DNA of 12,796 bases from Avoscillospira sp045530865 (GCA_045530865.1 JAZSCX010000067.1:1-12796); one strand, 5' to 3'; positions 1 to 6,851 are shown, counted from the first letter of the stretch. Notes: a model not told the origin generated them from the sequence alone. Translations and numbers: made by a program.

Positions 1-79
1 ATACATTCACTTTTATAACCACGAGCGCATTCAGAATAAAACTGGAGTGGCGCCGCTGATGCTGCGCCACTCCGCTTAA
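1..79 (+). CDS. IS3-family transposase OrfB, C-terminal end (partial)
   Basis: Reading frame 2 enters from the left edge and runs to a TAA at 77-79. It encodes YIHFYNHERIQNKTG followed by VAPLMLRHSA. The YI-x-FYN-x-ERIQ-x-KTG signature is the extreme C-terminus of the DDE integrase domain in IS3/IS150-group transposases, seen directly here and placed from family knowledge. Only the last 25 codons are inside the window, so catalytic residues cannot be checked. A perfect 10-bp inverted repeat (44-53 with 64-73) lies inside the coding sequence. It is probably incidental or a 3' mRNA hairpin. The adjoining 115-139 sequence looks like the IS terminus, which supports the call. Confidence 0.72.
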   Translation, partial: YIHFYNHERIQNKTGVAPLMLRHSA

Positions 80-139
80 AACTTAATTTTTCCTACTCAG
101 GTGCTTTTTTGTGCTGTCCACACAAACTGGGGCAGTTCA
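1..139 (+). mobile_element. Right end of an IS3-family insertion sequence
   Basis: The transposase tail (stop at 79) is followed within 60 bases by an end-like sequence at 115-139. Read from the outside inward on the minus strand it begins TGAACTGCCCCAGTTTGTG and continues TGGACA. A TG tip followed by CTGCCCC is typical of IS3-family termini as I know them. The other end and any target duplication lie outside the window, so the tip at 139 is an estimate. The element would sit just downstream of the HPr-like gene's stop codon. Confidence 0.5.
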
Positions 140-173
140 AGATTTGATACTCTGCTTTTTATATGATCATGAA

Positions 174-410
174 TTACCCTTCCAGCTGATTCAGCATCTG
201 CAGCAGGCGGGCTTCATCCTCGCGGGAATCTGCAAACAGCTCCAGGCTGTCGCCGCTCTCTTCGATCAGACGGCCGATGGCAATATACTGGGACAGGGAG
301 GACTTCAGATTGAATACGTCACCCTCCAGAGATTTCAGATAAACGTCATGCTCGCAGGCGTTGACGGCGTCGATAAACTTCTTGACATCCTTCATATTGG
401 TCAGTCTCAT
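174..410 (-). CDS. HPr-like protein without the phosphorylatable histidine
   Basis: A 78-residue protein shaped like the clostridial 'HPr family' paralogues. It has an early DVKKFIDAVNAC helix, a DVYL strand, a KSSLSQYIAIG segment (residues 36-46) that aligns with the Ser46 region of HPr, and an acidic C-terminal helix with SREDEARLL. True HPr has a GxHARPA motif with His15 near residue 15. Nothing like it is present, so PTS phosphotransfer is unlikely and a structural or regulatory role is inferred. I start at the ATG at 408-410 because GGAAAGGAG stands 9 bases before it, whereas an in-frame ATG at 432-434 lies upstream of that site and has none. It has its own promoter at 464-492. Confidence 0.72.
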   Translation of the reverse strand: MRLTNMKDVKKFIDAVNACEHDVYLKSLEGDVFNLKSSLSQYIAIGRLIEESGDSLELFADSREDEARLLQMLNQLEG

Positions 411-463
411 AATGCAAATCTCCTTTCCTTGCATTCTATAATGAACCTTCTGTTTACGTTTTC

Positions 464-492
464 AGGATACCATATTCTATGCGCAGAATCAA
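464..492 (-). promoter_or_regulatory. Sigma-A-type promoter of the HPr-like gene
   Basis: On the minus strand TTGATT (487-492) and TATCCT (464-469) are separated by 17 bases. A TGG just before the -10 box gives an extended -10. Transcription would start near 457, about 45 bases before the chosen start codon. Confidence 0.55.
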
Positions 493-523
493 GAGAAATT
501 CGCCGAAATCTTGTATGATATTC

Positions 524-547
524 ACAAAAACACTTCCTTGTTTTTGT
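524..547 (-). terminator. Possible weak terminator after nagA
   Basis: An 8-bp AT-rich inverted repeat (ACAAAAAC at 524-531, GTTTTTGT at 540-547) lies immediately downstream of the nagA stop codon. It has a T-run inside its descending arm but little GC, so it is a weak terminator at best. Confidence 0.3.
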
Positions 548-550
548 ATA

Positions 551-1678
551 TTACGCCAGTTTCTGGCCATCCAGATATACAGCCTTCCGCTGGAGATCTT
601 CGCTGCAGACCACAAAGTCCGCCAGCTTACCCGGCTCAATGGAACCGATCTCTTCCGCTCTGCCCAGCTGACGGGCCGGAATCAGGGTCGCGGAGAGAAT
701 CGCCTGTTCCACAGGGATGCCGAACTTCACGGCATTGCGCATACCGTCATACAGATTGGTAGCCGCACCGGCAATGGTGCCGTCTGCCAGCTTGGCAAGG
801 CCGTTCTTCATAAACACTTCCTGCCCGCCCAGCTCATACTGTCCATCGGGCATGCCGCAGCAGCGCAGAGCATCGGAAACCAGACAAATTCTACCGGGGA
901 ACAGCTTAAACGCCATACGGACAGAGCTTTCATGGACATGCTGACCATCGCAGATCAGCTCGGCAATGACCTGATCGCACTCGGAAGCTGCACCGATGAC
1001 ACCGGGCTTGCGGTGATGAATGGCAGGCATAGCGTTGTACAGGTGGGTCAGATGGGTAGCGCCGGCTGCAAATACCGCAGCCGCATCCTCATAGCCCGCA
1101 TCGGTGTGGGCCACGGAAACGGTGCAGAACTTGCTGGCCTGCTCCGTGAATTCCACAGCACCTTCCAGCTCCGGTGCCAGATCGGCGATCCGCACCAGAC
1201 CCTCGGAGGCCTCAAAGAGCTTCTTGAATGTCTCAAAATCCGGCAGCCGCAGATAAGCGCCGTTCTGGGCGCCCTTTTTCTTTTCGGAAAAAAAGGGGCC
1301 TTCCATCTGGATACCCATCAATCTGGCACAGCCCGCAGGCTGCTCCCGGTGCAGCTTCGCAGCCGTCCGGAATGCCGCATCCAGCACCTCATAAGGCAGG
1401 GTCATGGAGGCGGGCGCAAAGGACGTCACGCCGACACTTGCCAGATATGACGCGATTTTTACAAGGCCTTCATAGTCACCGTCGGAAAAATCCGCGCCGG
1501 AGTTGCCGTGGTTGTGAACATCGATCAGGCCGGGGATCACACAGGCATTTTCCAGATCCACGCCGTCCTCCTCAGGTACACAGTCCAGAATTTCCGCAAA
1601 TCTGCCATTCTCCACTCGGAAGCTGCCATGAACAAATTTGCCGGCAGCGGTGAAAACCTTCGCATTCTTAAACAACAT
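551..1678 (-). CDS. nagA: N-acetylglucosamine-6-phosphate deacetylase
   Basis: A 375-residue cytoplasmic amidohydrolase that removes acetate from GlcNAc-6-P to give glucosamine-6-P. Visible motifs are the metal-binding HxH in IDVHNHG (His55, His57), the GIQMEGPF ligand (Glu126), the HLYNAMPAIHHRKPG substrate loop, and SDALRCCG with the catalytic Asp269. The C-terminus carries GSIEPGKLADFVV, the usual end of the small beta-sandwich domain. Length is normal for NagA. The start is the ATG at 1676-1678, preceded by GAGGTGAAGGCC. Upstream in-frame residues belong to the overlapping ROK gene. The first 11 bases overlap the end of that gene, so translation is probably coupled, and the pair makes sense as kinase then deacetylase in amino-sugar use. 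No glucosamine-6-P deaminase (nagB) is adjacent. Confidence 0.93.
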   Translation of the reverse strand: MLFKNAKVFTAAGKFVHGSFRVENGRFAEILDCVPEEDGVDLENACVIPGLIDVHNHGNSGADFSDGDYEGLVKIASYLASVGVTSFAPASMTLPYEVLDAAFRTAAKLHREQPAGCARLMGIQMEGPFFSEKKKGAQNGAYLRLPDFETFKKLFEASEGLVRIADLAPELEGAVEFTEQASKFCTVSVAHTDAGYEDAAAVFAAGATHLTHLYNAMPAIHHRKPGVIGAASECDQVIAELICDGQHVHESSVRMAFKLFPGRICLVSDALRCCGMPDGQYELGGQEVFMKNGLAKLADGTIAGAATNLYDGMRNAVKFGIPVEQAILSATLIPARQLGRAEEIGSIEPGKLADFVVCSEDLQRKAVYLDGQKLA

Positions 1679-3062
1679 GGCCTTCACCTCGGAATTCCGG
1701 CAGGCTGGCTGCGGCCATGGACTGACCCACGCGGCGGAACTTCTCATCGGGCAGCATCACATGGAGAGTGGCTGCTAGCTCGGGATACTCCTCGCTGAGC
1801 ACTCTCTGGCACTCGGCAACGATCAGGTCGCCGCCGATACCGGAGGCCACACGGCCCAGCACCATCAGGTGACGGATATCATAGAACAGGCTGTACAGCA
1901 CCAGCGTATGGCCCAGATACACGCCGATGGAACGGAAGATATCCAGTGCGTTTTCCTTGCCTTCGTTGGCAGCGGCCTGCACGACCTTCAGCTTTTCAGC
2001 AGGGGTCAGCTTCTCGTCGAGAGTAATACCTGCGGGCACGGCCAGCTTGGCAACGGCATCCTGAGAGAAATACTTGCAGCCCACGCCGTAGTCGCCGGAC
2101 CACTCGTCCTGCATGGCGCCATCCTGCAGATCCACAGGTGCGAACGCCAGCTCATTGAACCAGCCCAGAATGTCGCCATCGAGGTTGACATAACCCACAG
2201 CTTCACTGGTACCCATGGCCAGACCCATGACAGCGCCTTCGCCCAGACTCATCTTGCCTGCCAGAGCGGATACGTCGCCGTCGTTTGCCACCACGATGGG
2301 CACATCGCCGATCTCCTTTGCTGCCCGGTCAAACACGGACTTGACCTCTTCCCGCTGCTCTCTGGGGATCTTCAGGAAGATGGAGGACACCATGGGGCTG
2401 TTGCCCACGAACACACCGGCAGAGGAAACGCCGATGCCGTCCACCCGGGGCATCTTGGAGGCGGCGGTCTTGAAGGCGGTCACGATACCGTCATACTGGT
2501 AGCTGAGATCGGTGGAGGTCTTGGGATGCCAGACCACTTCCTCAGAATAGACGGTCTGTCCATCGACAACGGCGGAAACCTTCCTGTCGGAGCCGCCTGC
2601 ATCAAAGCCGATGCGGCAGCCGTTGGTATTGCCGGCTACCTTAACAGTCTGCTCAAAGGCTTCGGGGAAATCGGCCTCGCCGCAGATCACGATCTCAAAG
2701 AGGCGCTCGTAGACATCCTGCATAAAGCCCACATCAAAGGCCCGCCTGCCGCCGTCCTGATACTCCGCCTTCACCCGCTCTGCCAGTGCATCATCGCCGC
2801 ACAGGTACACCCGGAAGCCGCCGACGCTCCACAGGAGCATCTTGACAAACCGCTCCACATAGCGGTAGTTGGCCTCGGCAAAAGCCTCTCCGCGGAGCTT
2901 GGTGTGGAACACGGAAATTTTACCCTTTTCCCGCTCCACGGCTATGGCAAAGGGACGGTCTGCGCCTTCCAGATAGGCCTTGACCCACACGCCGAAGGGG
3001 ACAAAGGTGGGATCCAGGAAGGGCTGGTTCTTGATGGGGAACTCAACTCCTAAGTATTTCAT
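1668..3062 (-). CDS. ROK-family sugar kinase, probable GlcNAc/hexose kinase
   Basis: A 464-residue protein of the ROK (repressor, ORF, kinase) superfamily. The phosphate-binding loop reads DAGGSDRK (154-161), the catalytic aspartate is in VANDGDVSALAGK (Asp261), and GLAMGTSEAVGYVNLDG (around 284) is the second nucleotide/substrate loop. About 150 residues precede the kinase core, giving a longer protein than the usual 300-residue ROK kinase, and they show no helix-turn-helix that I can recognise. Where ROK proteins normally have CxCGxxGC for zinc, this one has SGDYGVGCKYFSQ, with only one cysteine left. The start at 3060-3062 follows AGGAGG by six bases. Coupling to nagA suggests it makes GlcNAc-6-P, but the exact sugar is inferred. 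Confidence 0.8.
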   Translation of the reverse strand: MKYLGVEFPIKNQPFLDPTFVPFGVWVKAYLEGADRPFAIAVEREKGKISVFHTKLRGEAFAEANYRYVERFVKMLLWSVGGFRVYLCGDDALAERVKAEYQDGGRRAFDVGFMQDVYERLFEIVICGEADFPEAFEQTVKVAGNTNGCRIGFDAGGSDRKVSAVVDGQTVYSEEVVWHPKTSTDLSYQYDGIVTAFKTAASKMPRVDGIGVSSAGVFVGNSPMVSSIFLKIPREQREEVKSVFDRAAKEIGDVPIVVANDGDVSALAGKMSLGEGAVMGLAMGTSEAVGYVNLDGDILGWFNELAFAPVDLQDGAMQDEWSGDYGVGCKYFSQDAVAKLAVPAGITLDEKLTPAEKLKVVQAAANEGKENALDIFRSIGVYLGHTLVLYSLFYDIRHLMVLGRVASGIGGDLIVAECQRVLSEEYPELAATLHVMLPDEKFRRVGQSMAAASLPEFRGEGHVV

Positions 3063-3124
3063 AATCTGCCTCCTGAATAATATACTCTCCTGCCACGTTC
3101 TCACAGAATTTTGAACTTGCTCCT

Positions 3125-3153
3125 ATTATAGCGAATCCTGCCGCTTTTGTGAA
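3125..3153 (-). promoter_or_regulatory. Promoter of the ROK kinase-nagA operon
   Basis: On the minus strand TTCACA (3148-3153) and a perfect TATAAT (3125-3130) are 17 bases apart. The start codon lies about 60 bases downstream. The -35 box falls inside the palindrome at 3141-3157. Confidence 0.75.
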
Positions 3154-3157
3154 GCGG
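3141..3157. promoter_or_regulatory. Palindrome over the -35 box, possible operator
   Basis: CCGCTT (3141-3146) and AAGCGG (3152-3157) form a 6-bp inverted repeat around TTGTG. It covers the -35 hexamer of the kinase-nagA promoter, a position expected for a repressor site. On the plus strand it is followed by a T-rich run (3158-3171), so a rightward terminator is the alternative, but no plus-strand gene lies upstream to need one. Confidence 0.4.
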
Positions 3158-3182
3158 TTTTTGTGTTTTTTCAGGCTTCCGG

Positions 3183-3262
3183 TATTCTGTACCATCCTGC
3201 ACCCTGTAGGATGCGACGACCCGGCGCACCATTATTCCAATCATCGCCGTCAGGCAATACCT
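3183..3262. other. Intergenic stretch with a degenerate palindrome
   Basis: Non-coding DNA between the divergent promoters. It contains CATCCT/AGGATG arms around 3194-3214 and GACGACCCGGCGC, which resembles pieces of GC-rich interspersed repeats common in this bacterial group. I see no gene in it. Confidence 0.3.
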
Positions 3263-3304
3263 CCATTGTCAATTGTCAACTGGCAACTGTCCATTGTCCA
3301 TTGA
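3263..3304. repeat. Six 7-bp tandem repeats (CCATTGT type)
   Basis: Six consecutive heptamers read CCATTGT, CAATTGT, CAACTGG, CAACTGT, CCATTGT and CCATTGA. Each unit keeps C-[AC]-A-[TC]-T-G. The run ends in TTGAC, which contributes to the -35 box of the promoter at 3301-3329. Confidence 0.75.
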
Positions 3305-3329
3305 CTTTCCGTCGAAAAATCGATATTCT
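3301..3329 (+). promoter_or_regulatory. Putative promoter of the peptidase stub/DUF3786 unit
   Basis: TTGACT (3301-3306) and TATTCT (3324-3329) are spaced by 17 bases. An alternative -10 box, TATAGT at 3330-3335, has a spacing that is too long. The -35 box overlaps the end of the heptamer repeats. Confidence 0.4.
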
Positions 3330-3363
3330 TATAGTATGCAATTCTAACAAAGAAGGTACCGCC

Positions 3364-3486
3364 ATGAAATTTCAGTTTGACGAGCAGTTTCTGCTGGACT
3401 GTTTCCGCAAAATCGTCAATACGCCCAGTTCTGTGGGCTATTCCCGGCTGCTGAACCCGGTGCTGGCCTACATGCTGGACATCTGA
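3364..3486 (+). pseudogene. N-terminal stub of an M42-type metallopeptidase
   Basis: An ATG with a GAAGG ribosome binding site eight bases before it opens a 40-codon frame. It contains FDEQFLLDCFRKIVNTPSSVGY followed by SRLLNPVLAYMLDI (given in two parts) and a TGA. The 'LL..F..IV.TPS.VGY' pattern is the usual beginning of M42 glutamyl/deblocking aminopeptidases. All metal-binding residues lie downstream in that family and are absent here. No other frame before or after the stop continues the peptidase. The simplest reading is a deletion that kept the promoter, the ribosome binding site and the first 40 codons. Translation of the stub may still feed the next gene, whose ATG lies one base beyond the TGA. 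M20 peptidase is the alternative family. Confidence 0.55.
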
Positions 3487-3487
3487 T

Positions 3488-4117
3488 ATGGCCGACAATT
3501 ATCGGATTTCCCGGGACCGGGCACAGGCTTATTTTCTGAACTTTGATCAGCAGGCACTGATCGACACATGGCATCTTTCCCATGATTCAGAATGCCTCCA
3601 TGTGGAGTTTCTCGGCAAGCCTTACCGCATCTGCCGGAAAACCGGCTCGGTGATCCATCCGGATGGCAGAGAAGCCGGTTTTGAAGAAGCTCTCTCCATC
3701 TTTGACCTGCTGTGCCACAAGAGCGAGGCCAAGACCTGTTCCGGCACCTTTGCGCCGGTCAACAGCCTGAAGGGCTGTCCCGCCGTCACTGTGGGAACGG
3801 ATTTCCATTCAGCGACCGCCAGCCGCTTTGACCGAAATTCGGAAGCGTTTCAAGCTGCCTGTCTGGCGCTGGGCGGCACCCCCATGGAGCTGGGAGATCT
3901 GGGCTTTTCCTTCTCCGTCTTTGCCGGATTGACGGTACAGCTGAAATTCTACCACGCGGATGAGGACTTCCCCGCCAGTCTGGTGCTGCTGTGGGATGAA
4001 AACACCCTGCAATTCATCTACTACGAAACCGTATTTTACATCGCCGGTTTTCTGCTCCAATCCATTCTGGAGCAGATGAATTCTTCAAACCAGCACAATG
4101 CCCAAGCCTCCCTCTGA
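3488..4117 (+). CDS. DUF3786 family protein
   Basis: A 209-residue soluble protein. NYRISRDRAQAYFLNFD at the N-terminus, EALSIFDLLCH, NSLKGCP, GTDFHSATASRFDRN and FYHADEDFPASLVLLWDEN are the conserved blocks I associate with DUF3786, a family of unknown function found mainly in anaerobic clostridia. Cysteines are present but no catalytic signature is recognisable. The start ATG is one base after the stop of the peptidase stub, and no good independent ribosome binding site is visible, so translation may be coupled to the stub. The last residues (QASL) and the TGA stop are encoded by the left end of the palindromic repeat at 4101-4249, so the native C-terminus may have been replaced. Confidence 0.8.
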   Translation: MADNYRISRDRAQAYFLNFDQQALIDTWHLSHDSECLHVEFLGKPYRICRKTGSVIHPDGREAGFEEALSIFDLLCHKSEAKTCSGTFAPVNSLKGCPAVTVGTDFHSATASRFDRNSEAFQAACLALGGTPMELGDLGFSFSVFAGLTVQLKFYHADEDFPASLVLLWDENTLQFIYYETVFYIAGFLLQSILEQMNSSNQHNAQASL

Positions 4118-4249
4118 TGAGGGAGGTGACCCGAAGGGCCGGAGGGAGAGAAATCGTTTCATTTCACCACGGTATCGTATCATCCACTTTTTCTCTCCCC
4201 CAGTCAGCTTCGCTGACAGCCCCCTCGTCAGAGGGGGGGCCAAGGGATG
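4101..4249. repeat. Palindromic MITE-like repeat, copy 1
   Basis: Imperfect terminal inverted repeats flank the unit. The left end is CCCAAGCCTCCCTCTGATGA and the right end read in reverse begins CCCTTGGCCCCCCCTCTGAC. Inside, GGAGGGAGAGAAA is mirrored by TTTTTCTCTCCCCC, and AGTCAGCTTCGCTGACAG forms a small hairpin. No coding capacity. A related copy in the opposite orientation occurs at 7865-8030. The left end supplies the stop codon of the DUF3786 gene. Confidence 0.8.
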
Positions 4250-4292
4250 CCGTGATCCTTAGACATCTACCAATTACCAAGGAGGAAACAAC

Positions 4293-6050
4293 ATGAACGA
4301 AGTATGGAATCTGGATCCCATTTACAAAGGCTTTGACGACCCTGCCTTTGAAGCCGACCTAAGTGCCCTGAAGGCCGCTGTGGCAGACTACGCTGCCTTT
4401 GCCGCCGGGTTGGGCACTGCCGAGCCTGCCGACGCCCTCCGCAAGGGTATCGACCTGCAGGAAACCATTCAGAAAATTGCCAATAAGCTGGGCGAATTTG
4501 CCTCTTTCCGACAGGCCACCAACTCCCGCGATTCCGAAGCAGGCTCCCAGATGGGCCGCGTCATGTCCGCCGTCAGCGCCACGGCAGCCCCCGACGCCGC
4601 CTACCGGGAATGGGCGGCCAAGCTCCCCAACCTGATGGAGTTGGTGGAGGCAGACGAAAAGCTGCGGGATTACCGGTTCGTATTCGAAAAAATTCTGGAG
4701 GGCAGCCGCTACCTCCTGAACGGTGTGGCCGAAGAGGTCATGGCCAGAATGTCCATGTCCGGCGGCAATGCATGGAGCGATCTGCAGAGCTACATGACCA
4801 GCACTGTCCCCGTCTCCTACCGCAGCGAGACCATCACCCTGTCTGCCGTCCGCAATCTGGCCTATGATCCCGATCCCGCCGTCCGCAAGGAGGCCTTTGA
4901 GGCAGAAATCGCCGCCTATGACCGGATCAAGGACGCCGTGGCCTTCGCCCTGAACTCCATCAAGCTGGAGACCATTACCGACTGCCGTGTTCGCGGCTAT
5001 GAATCCCCTCTTGCCCGCACCCTGAAACATGCCAACATGGAGCAGGCCACGCTGGACGCCATGCTGGACGCCATGGACGAGTACAGCCCCAAGTTCTGGC
5101 AGTACCTCAAGGCCAAGGCCAAGGCGCTGGGTCACGAAAGCGGACTTCCCTTCTATGATCTCTTCGCCCCCATGGGCAGCTCCTCCACCAAGTTCACCGC
5201 GGAAGAAGCACGCGACTATCTGGTTTCGCTCTTTGCAGAGTTCGACTCCGACCTCTCCAACATGGTTGCCGAGGCCTTTGACAACGCATGGATCGACTTC
5301 TACCCCCGGGACGGCAAAGTGGGCGGCGCCTTCTGCGCCGGTGTGGAGTGCCTTGGCGAAAGCCGAATCCTGACCAACTTTGACGGTTCCTTCAGTGATG
5401 TGGTCACGCTGGCTCACGAGCTGGGCCATGCCTTCCACAACCTGTGCATCCGGGAGCACCGCCCCCTGAATCTGGATTACTCCATGCCGCTGGCAGAGAC
5501 TGCCTCCACCTTCAACGAGTGCGTGGTCATGGGCTCCGCCATCGGCAAGGCCGCCGACAACAACGAAAAAATCGCCCTGATTGAAAGCCAGCTGCAGGAT
5601 CTGACCCAGGTCATCTGCGACATCTACTCCCGCTTCCGCTTTGAAGCTATGGTCTTCACCAACCGCGAAGAGCAGTTCATGGATGCCGACACCCTCTGCG
5701 GCTTCATGACCGAGGCCCAGAAGCAGTCCTACGGCGACGGTCTGGATCATAGCCTTCTGCACCCGTATATGTGGGTCTGCAAGAGCCACTACTACGGCCC
5801 CACCTTCTACAACTTCCCCTACGCCTTCGGCGCTCTGTTTGCCCGCGGTCTGTACGCCCAGTACGAAAAGGAAGGCGCCGCCTTTGTGCCCAAGTACAAG
5901 AAGCTGCTCTATACCACCACCGTTGCCAGCGCTGAGGACACTGCAAAGGTTGCCGGCATCGACCTGACCGACAAGGACTTCTGGCGTGCCGCTCTGCAGA
6001 CGGTGGCTGACCAGATCGATCAGTTCTGCGCGTTGGTGGAGGAACTGTAA
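4293..6050 (+). CDS. pepF: Oligoendopeptidase F, M3 family zinc peptidase
   Basis: A 585-residue cytoplasmic metallopeptidase that cleaves medium-length oligopeptides. The zinc-binding HELGH is at residues 375-379 (His375, Glu376, His379), and the third ligand is probably Glu402 in LAETASTFNE, the spacing expected for M3B enzymes. The N-terminal half is the helical PepF lobe, with LDPIYKGFDDPAF at the start. The C-terminal HPYMWVCKSHYYGPTFYNFPYAFG block is the substrate-binding tyrosine/histidine region of the family. AAGGAGG lies seven bases before the ATG. Length is about normal. Its stop codon TAA shares its last base with the ATG of the next gene (TAATG), so the two are an operon with coupled translation. 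No promoter stands out between the repeat and the start codon. Confidence 0.93.
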   Translation: MNEVWNLDPIYKGFDDPAFEADLSALKAAVADYAAFAAGLGTAEPADALRKGIDLQETIQKIANKLGEFASFRQATNSRDSEAGSQMGRVMSAVSATAAPDAAYREWAAKLPNLMELVEADEKLRDYRFVFEKILEGSRYLLNGVAEEVMARMSMSGGNAWSDLQSYMTSTVPVSYRSETITLSAVRNLAYDPDPAVRKEAFEAEIAAYDRIKDAVAFALNSIKLETITDCRVRGYESPLARTLKHANMEQATLDAMLDAMDEYSPKFWQYLKAKAKALGHESGLPFYDLFAPMGSSSTKFTAEEARDYLVSLFAEFDSDLSNMVAEAFDNAWIDFYPRDGKVGGAFCAGVECLGESRILTNFDGSFSDVVTLAHELGHAFHNLCIREHRPLNLDYSMPLAETASTFNECVVMGSAIGKAADNNEKIALIESQLQDLTQVICDIYSRFRFEAMVFTNREEQFMDADTLCGFMTEAQKQSYGDGLDHSLLHPYMWVCKSHYYGPTFYNFPYAFGALFARGLYAQYEKEGAAFVPKYKKLLYTTTVASAEDTAKVAGIDLTDKDFWRAALQTVADQIDQFCALVEEL

Positions 6051-6472
6051 TGAACAAAAAAGAGCTGCTGCGAAGCATCAAATTTACCGTGTTTTCCATC
6101 TCTGCCGGTCTCATCGAAATGGGCTCCTTTGCCTTGCTCAATGAGCTGACCGACTGGAGCTATTGGCCCAGCTACCTGATCGCACTGCTGCTTTCGGTTC
6201 TGTGGAACTTCACCCTGAACCGGCGCTACACCTTCCAGTCCGCCAGCAATGTGCCCGTTGCCATGGTGAAGGTGCTGGCGTTCTATGTGGTCTTTACGCC
6301 TCTGTCCACCTTGCTGGGTAACTGGCTGGCAGAAGATCTGCTGTGGAACGACTATGTGGTCACCATCATCAATATGCTGCTGAACTTTGTGTTGGAATTC
6401 CTCTACGACCGGTTTTATGTGTTCCGGGATTCCATCGACACCAACGATCTGGCAAAGAAGAAAGAAGCCTGA
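6050..6472 (+). CDS. GtrA-like four-helix membrane protein
   Basis: A 140-residue protein with four hydrophobic segments at about residues 10-30, 40-58, 72-92 and 100-120, and short charged loops. WNFTLNRRYTFQS after the second helix and the closing NMLLNFVLEFLYDRFYVFRD match the GtrA/DPMS-associated family, whose two halves each end in a '..NF...R.(Y/W).F' motif. GtrA proteins help move lipid-linked sugars across the membrane in cell-envelope glycan decoration. The substrate here is unknown. It overlaps pepF by one base, so it is probably made by translational coupling. No glycosyltransferase is adjacent, which is unusual for the family. Confidence 0.82.
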   Translation: MNKKELLRSIKFTVFSISAGLIEMGSFALLNELTDWSYWPSYLIALLLSVLWNFTLNRRYTFQSASNVPVAMVKVLAFYVVFTPLSTLLGNWLAEDLLWNDYVVTIINMLLNFVLEFLYDRFYVFRDSIDTNDLAKKKEA

Positions 6473-6484
6473 CTCTCCCGAAGG

Positions 6485-6774
6485 ATGCTGCCGATCAACG
6501 TTTCCATTGTCGATCAGGGTTCCCGGGGCAGAGATGTCTATGCCAGGCAGATCGCCGACAGGAAGCAATGCAGACCTTTCAGATCCCGCCGGAACGATGC
6601 TTTGAATCGGTCGAAGATCTGTTTGCCCAGTCCAAGCTGGCCGATAGCATACTGATCAGCGAATTTATGGAGTTTCCGCAGAGCGGTTCCCCTGAGGTCG
6701 TCATTTCTCTGGAGGCTTCCATGGAAAGCCGTTTTATCTGCTTCGCAGCAGAAGATCCTTCCTGTGAGTTTTGA
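6485..6774 (+). pseudogene. Decayed Gfo/Idh/MocA oxidoreductase
   Basis: The frame starting ATG at 6485 encodes MLPINVSIVDQGSRGRDVYA, matching the Rossmann start 'I.VGI.G.GSRGR.VYA' of NAD(P)-dependent Gfo/Idh/MocA enzymes, although the dinucleotide-binding glycines are partly lost. After about residue 29 the match moves to another frame (from about 6568), which encodes PPERCFESVEDLFAQSKLAD, the next conserved stretch. The same frame then jumps straight to a C-terminal-like piece, SLEASMESRFICFAAED, ending in TGA at 6772-6774. A frameshift plus loss of most of the middle (these proteins are usually 350-430 residues) makes it non-functional. Not previously annotated features, such as the ZIP promoter, follow directly. 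Confidence 0.6.
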
Positions 6775-6822
6775 GCATTTCCCATGAATTGCGGCTGATA
6801 ACCATAATTCCGACATATTTCG

Positions 6823-6851
6823 TTGTATTCTCTGTCAGGCTGTGCTATCAT
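6823..6851 (+). promoter_or_regulatory. Possible promoter of the ZIP transporter gene
   Basis: TTGTAT (6823-6828) and TATCAT (6846-6851) are 17 bases apart. The start codon is 31 bases beyond the -10 box. The -35 match is weak, and no metal-regulator operator could be recognised. Confidence 0.4.

Noticed and set aside
44..73. Strong inverted repeat as terminator of the HPr-like gene
   Set aside because: It lies inside the IS3 transposase reading frame, about 100 bases beyond the HPr-like stop and past the IS end.
479..1450. Plus-strand open frame (323 codons)
   Set aside because: Antisense to nagA, without motifs or a ribosome binding site.
1869..3053. Long plus-strand open frame (394 codons)
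   Set aside because: Antisense to the ROK kinase gene, which has clear motifs, ribosome binding site and promoter. The plus frame has none.
3364..4117. Peptidase stub and DUF3786 frame as one frameshifted gene
   Set aside because: The downstream protein is a complete DUF3786 from its own ATG and has no M42 metal ligands.
4359..5789. Long minus-strand open frame (476 codons)
   Set aside because: It is fully antisense to pepF, has no family motifs and is rich in Gly/His/Val as expected from a mirrored GC-rich gene.
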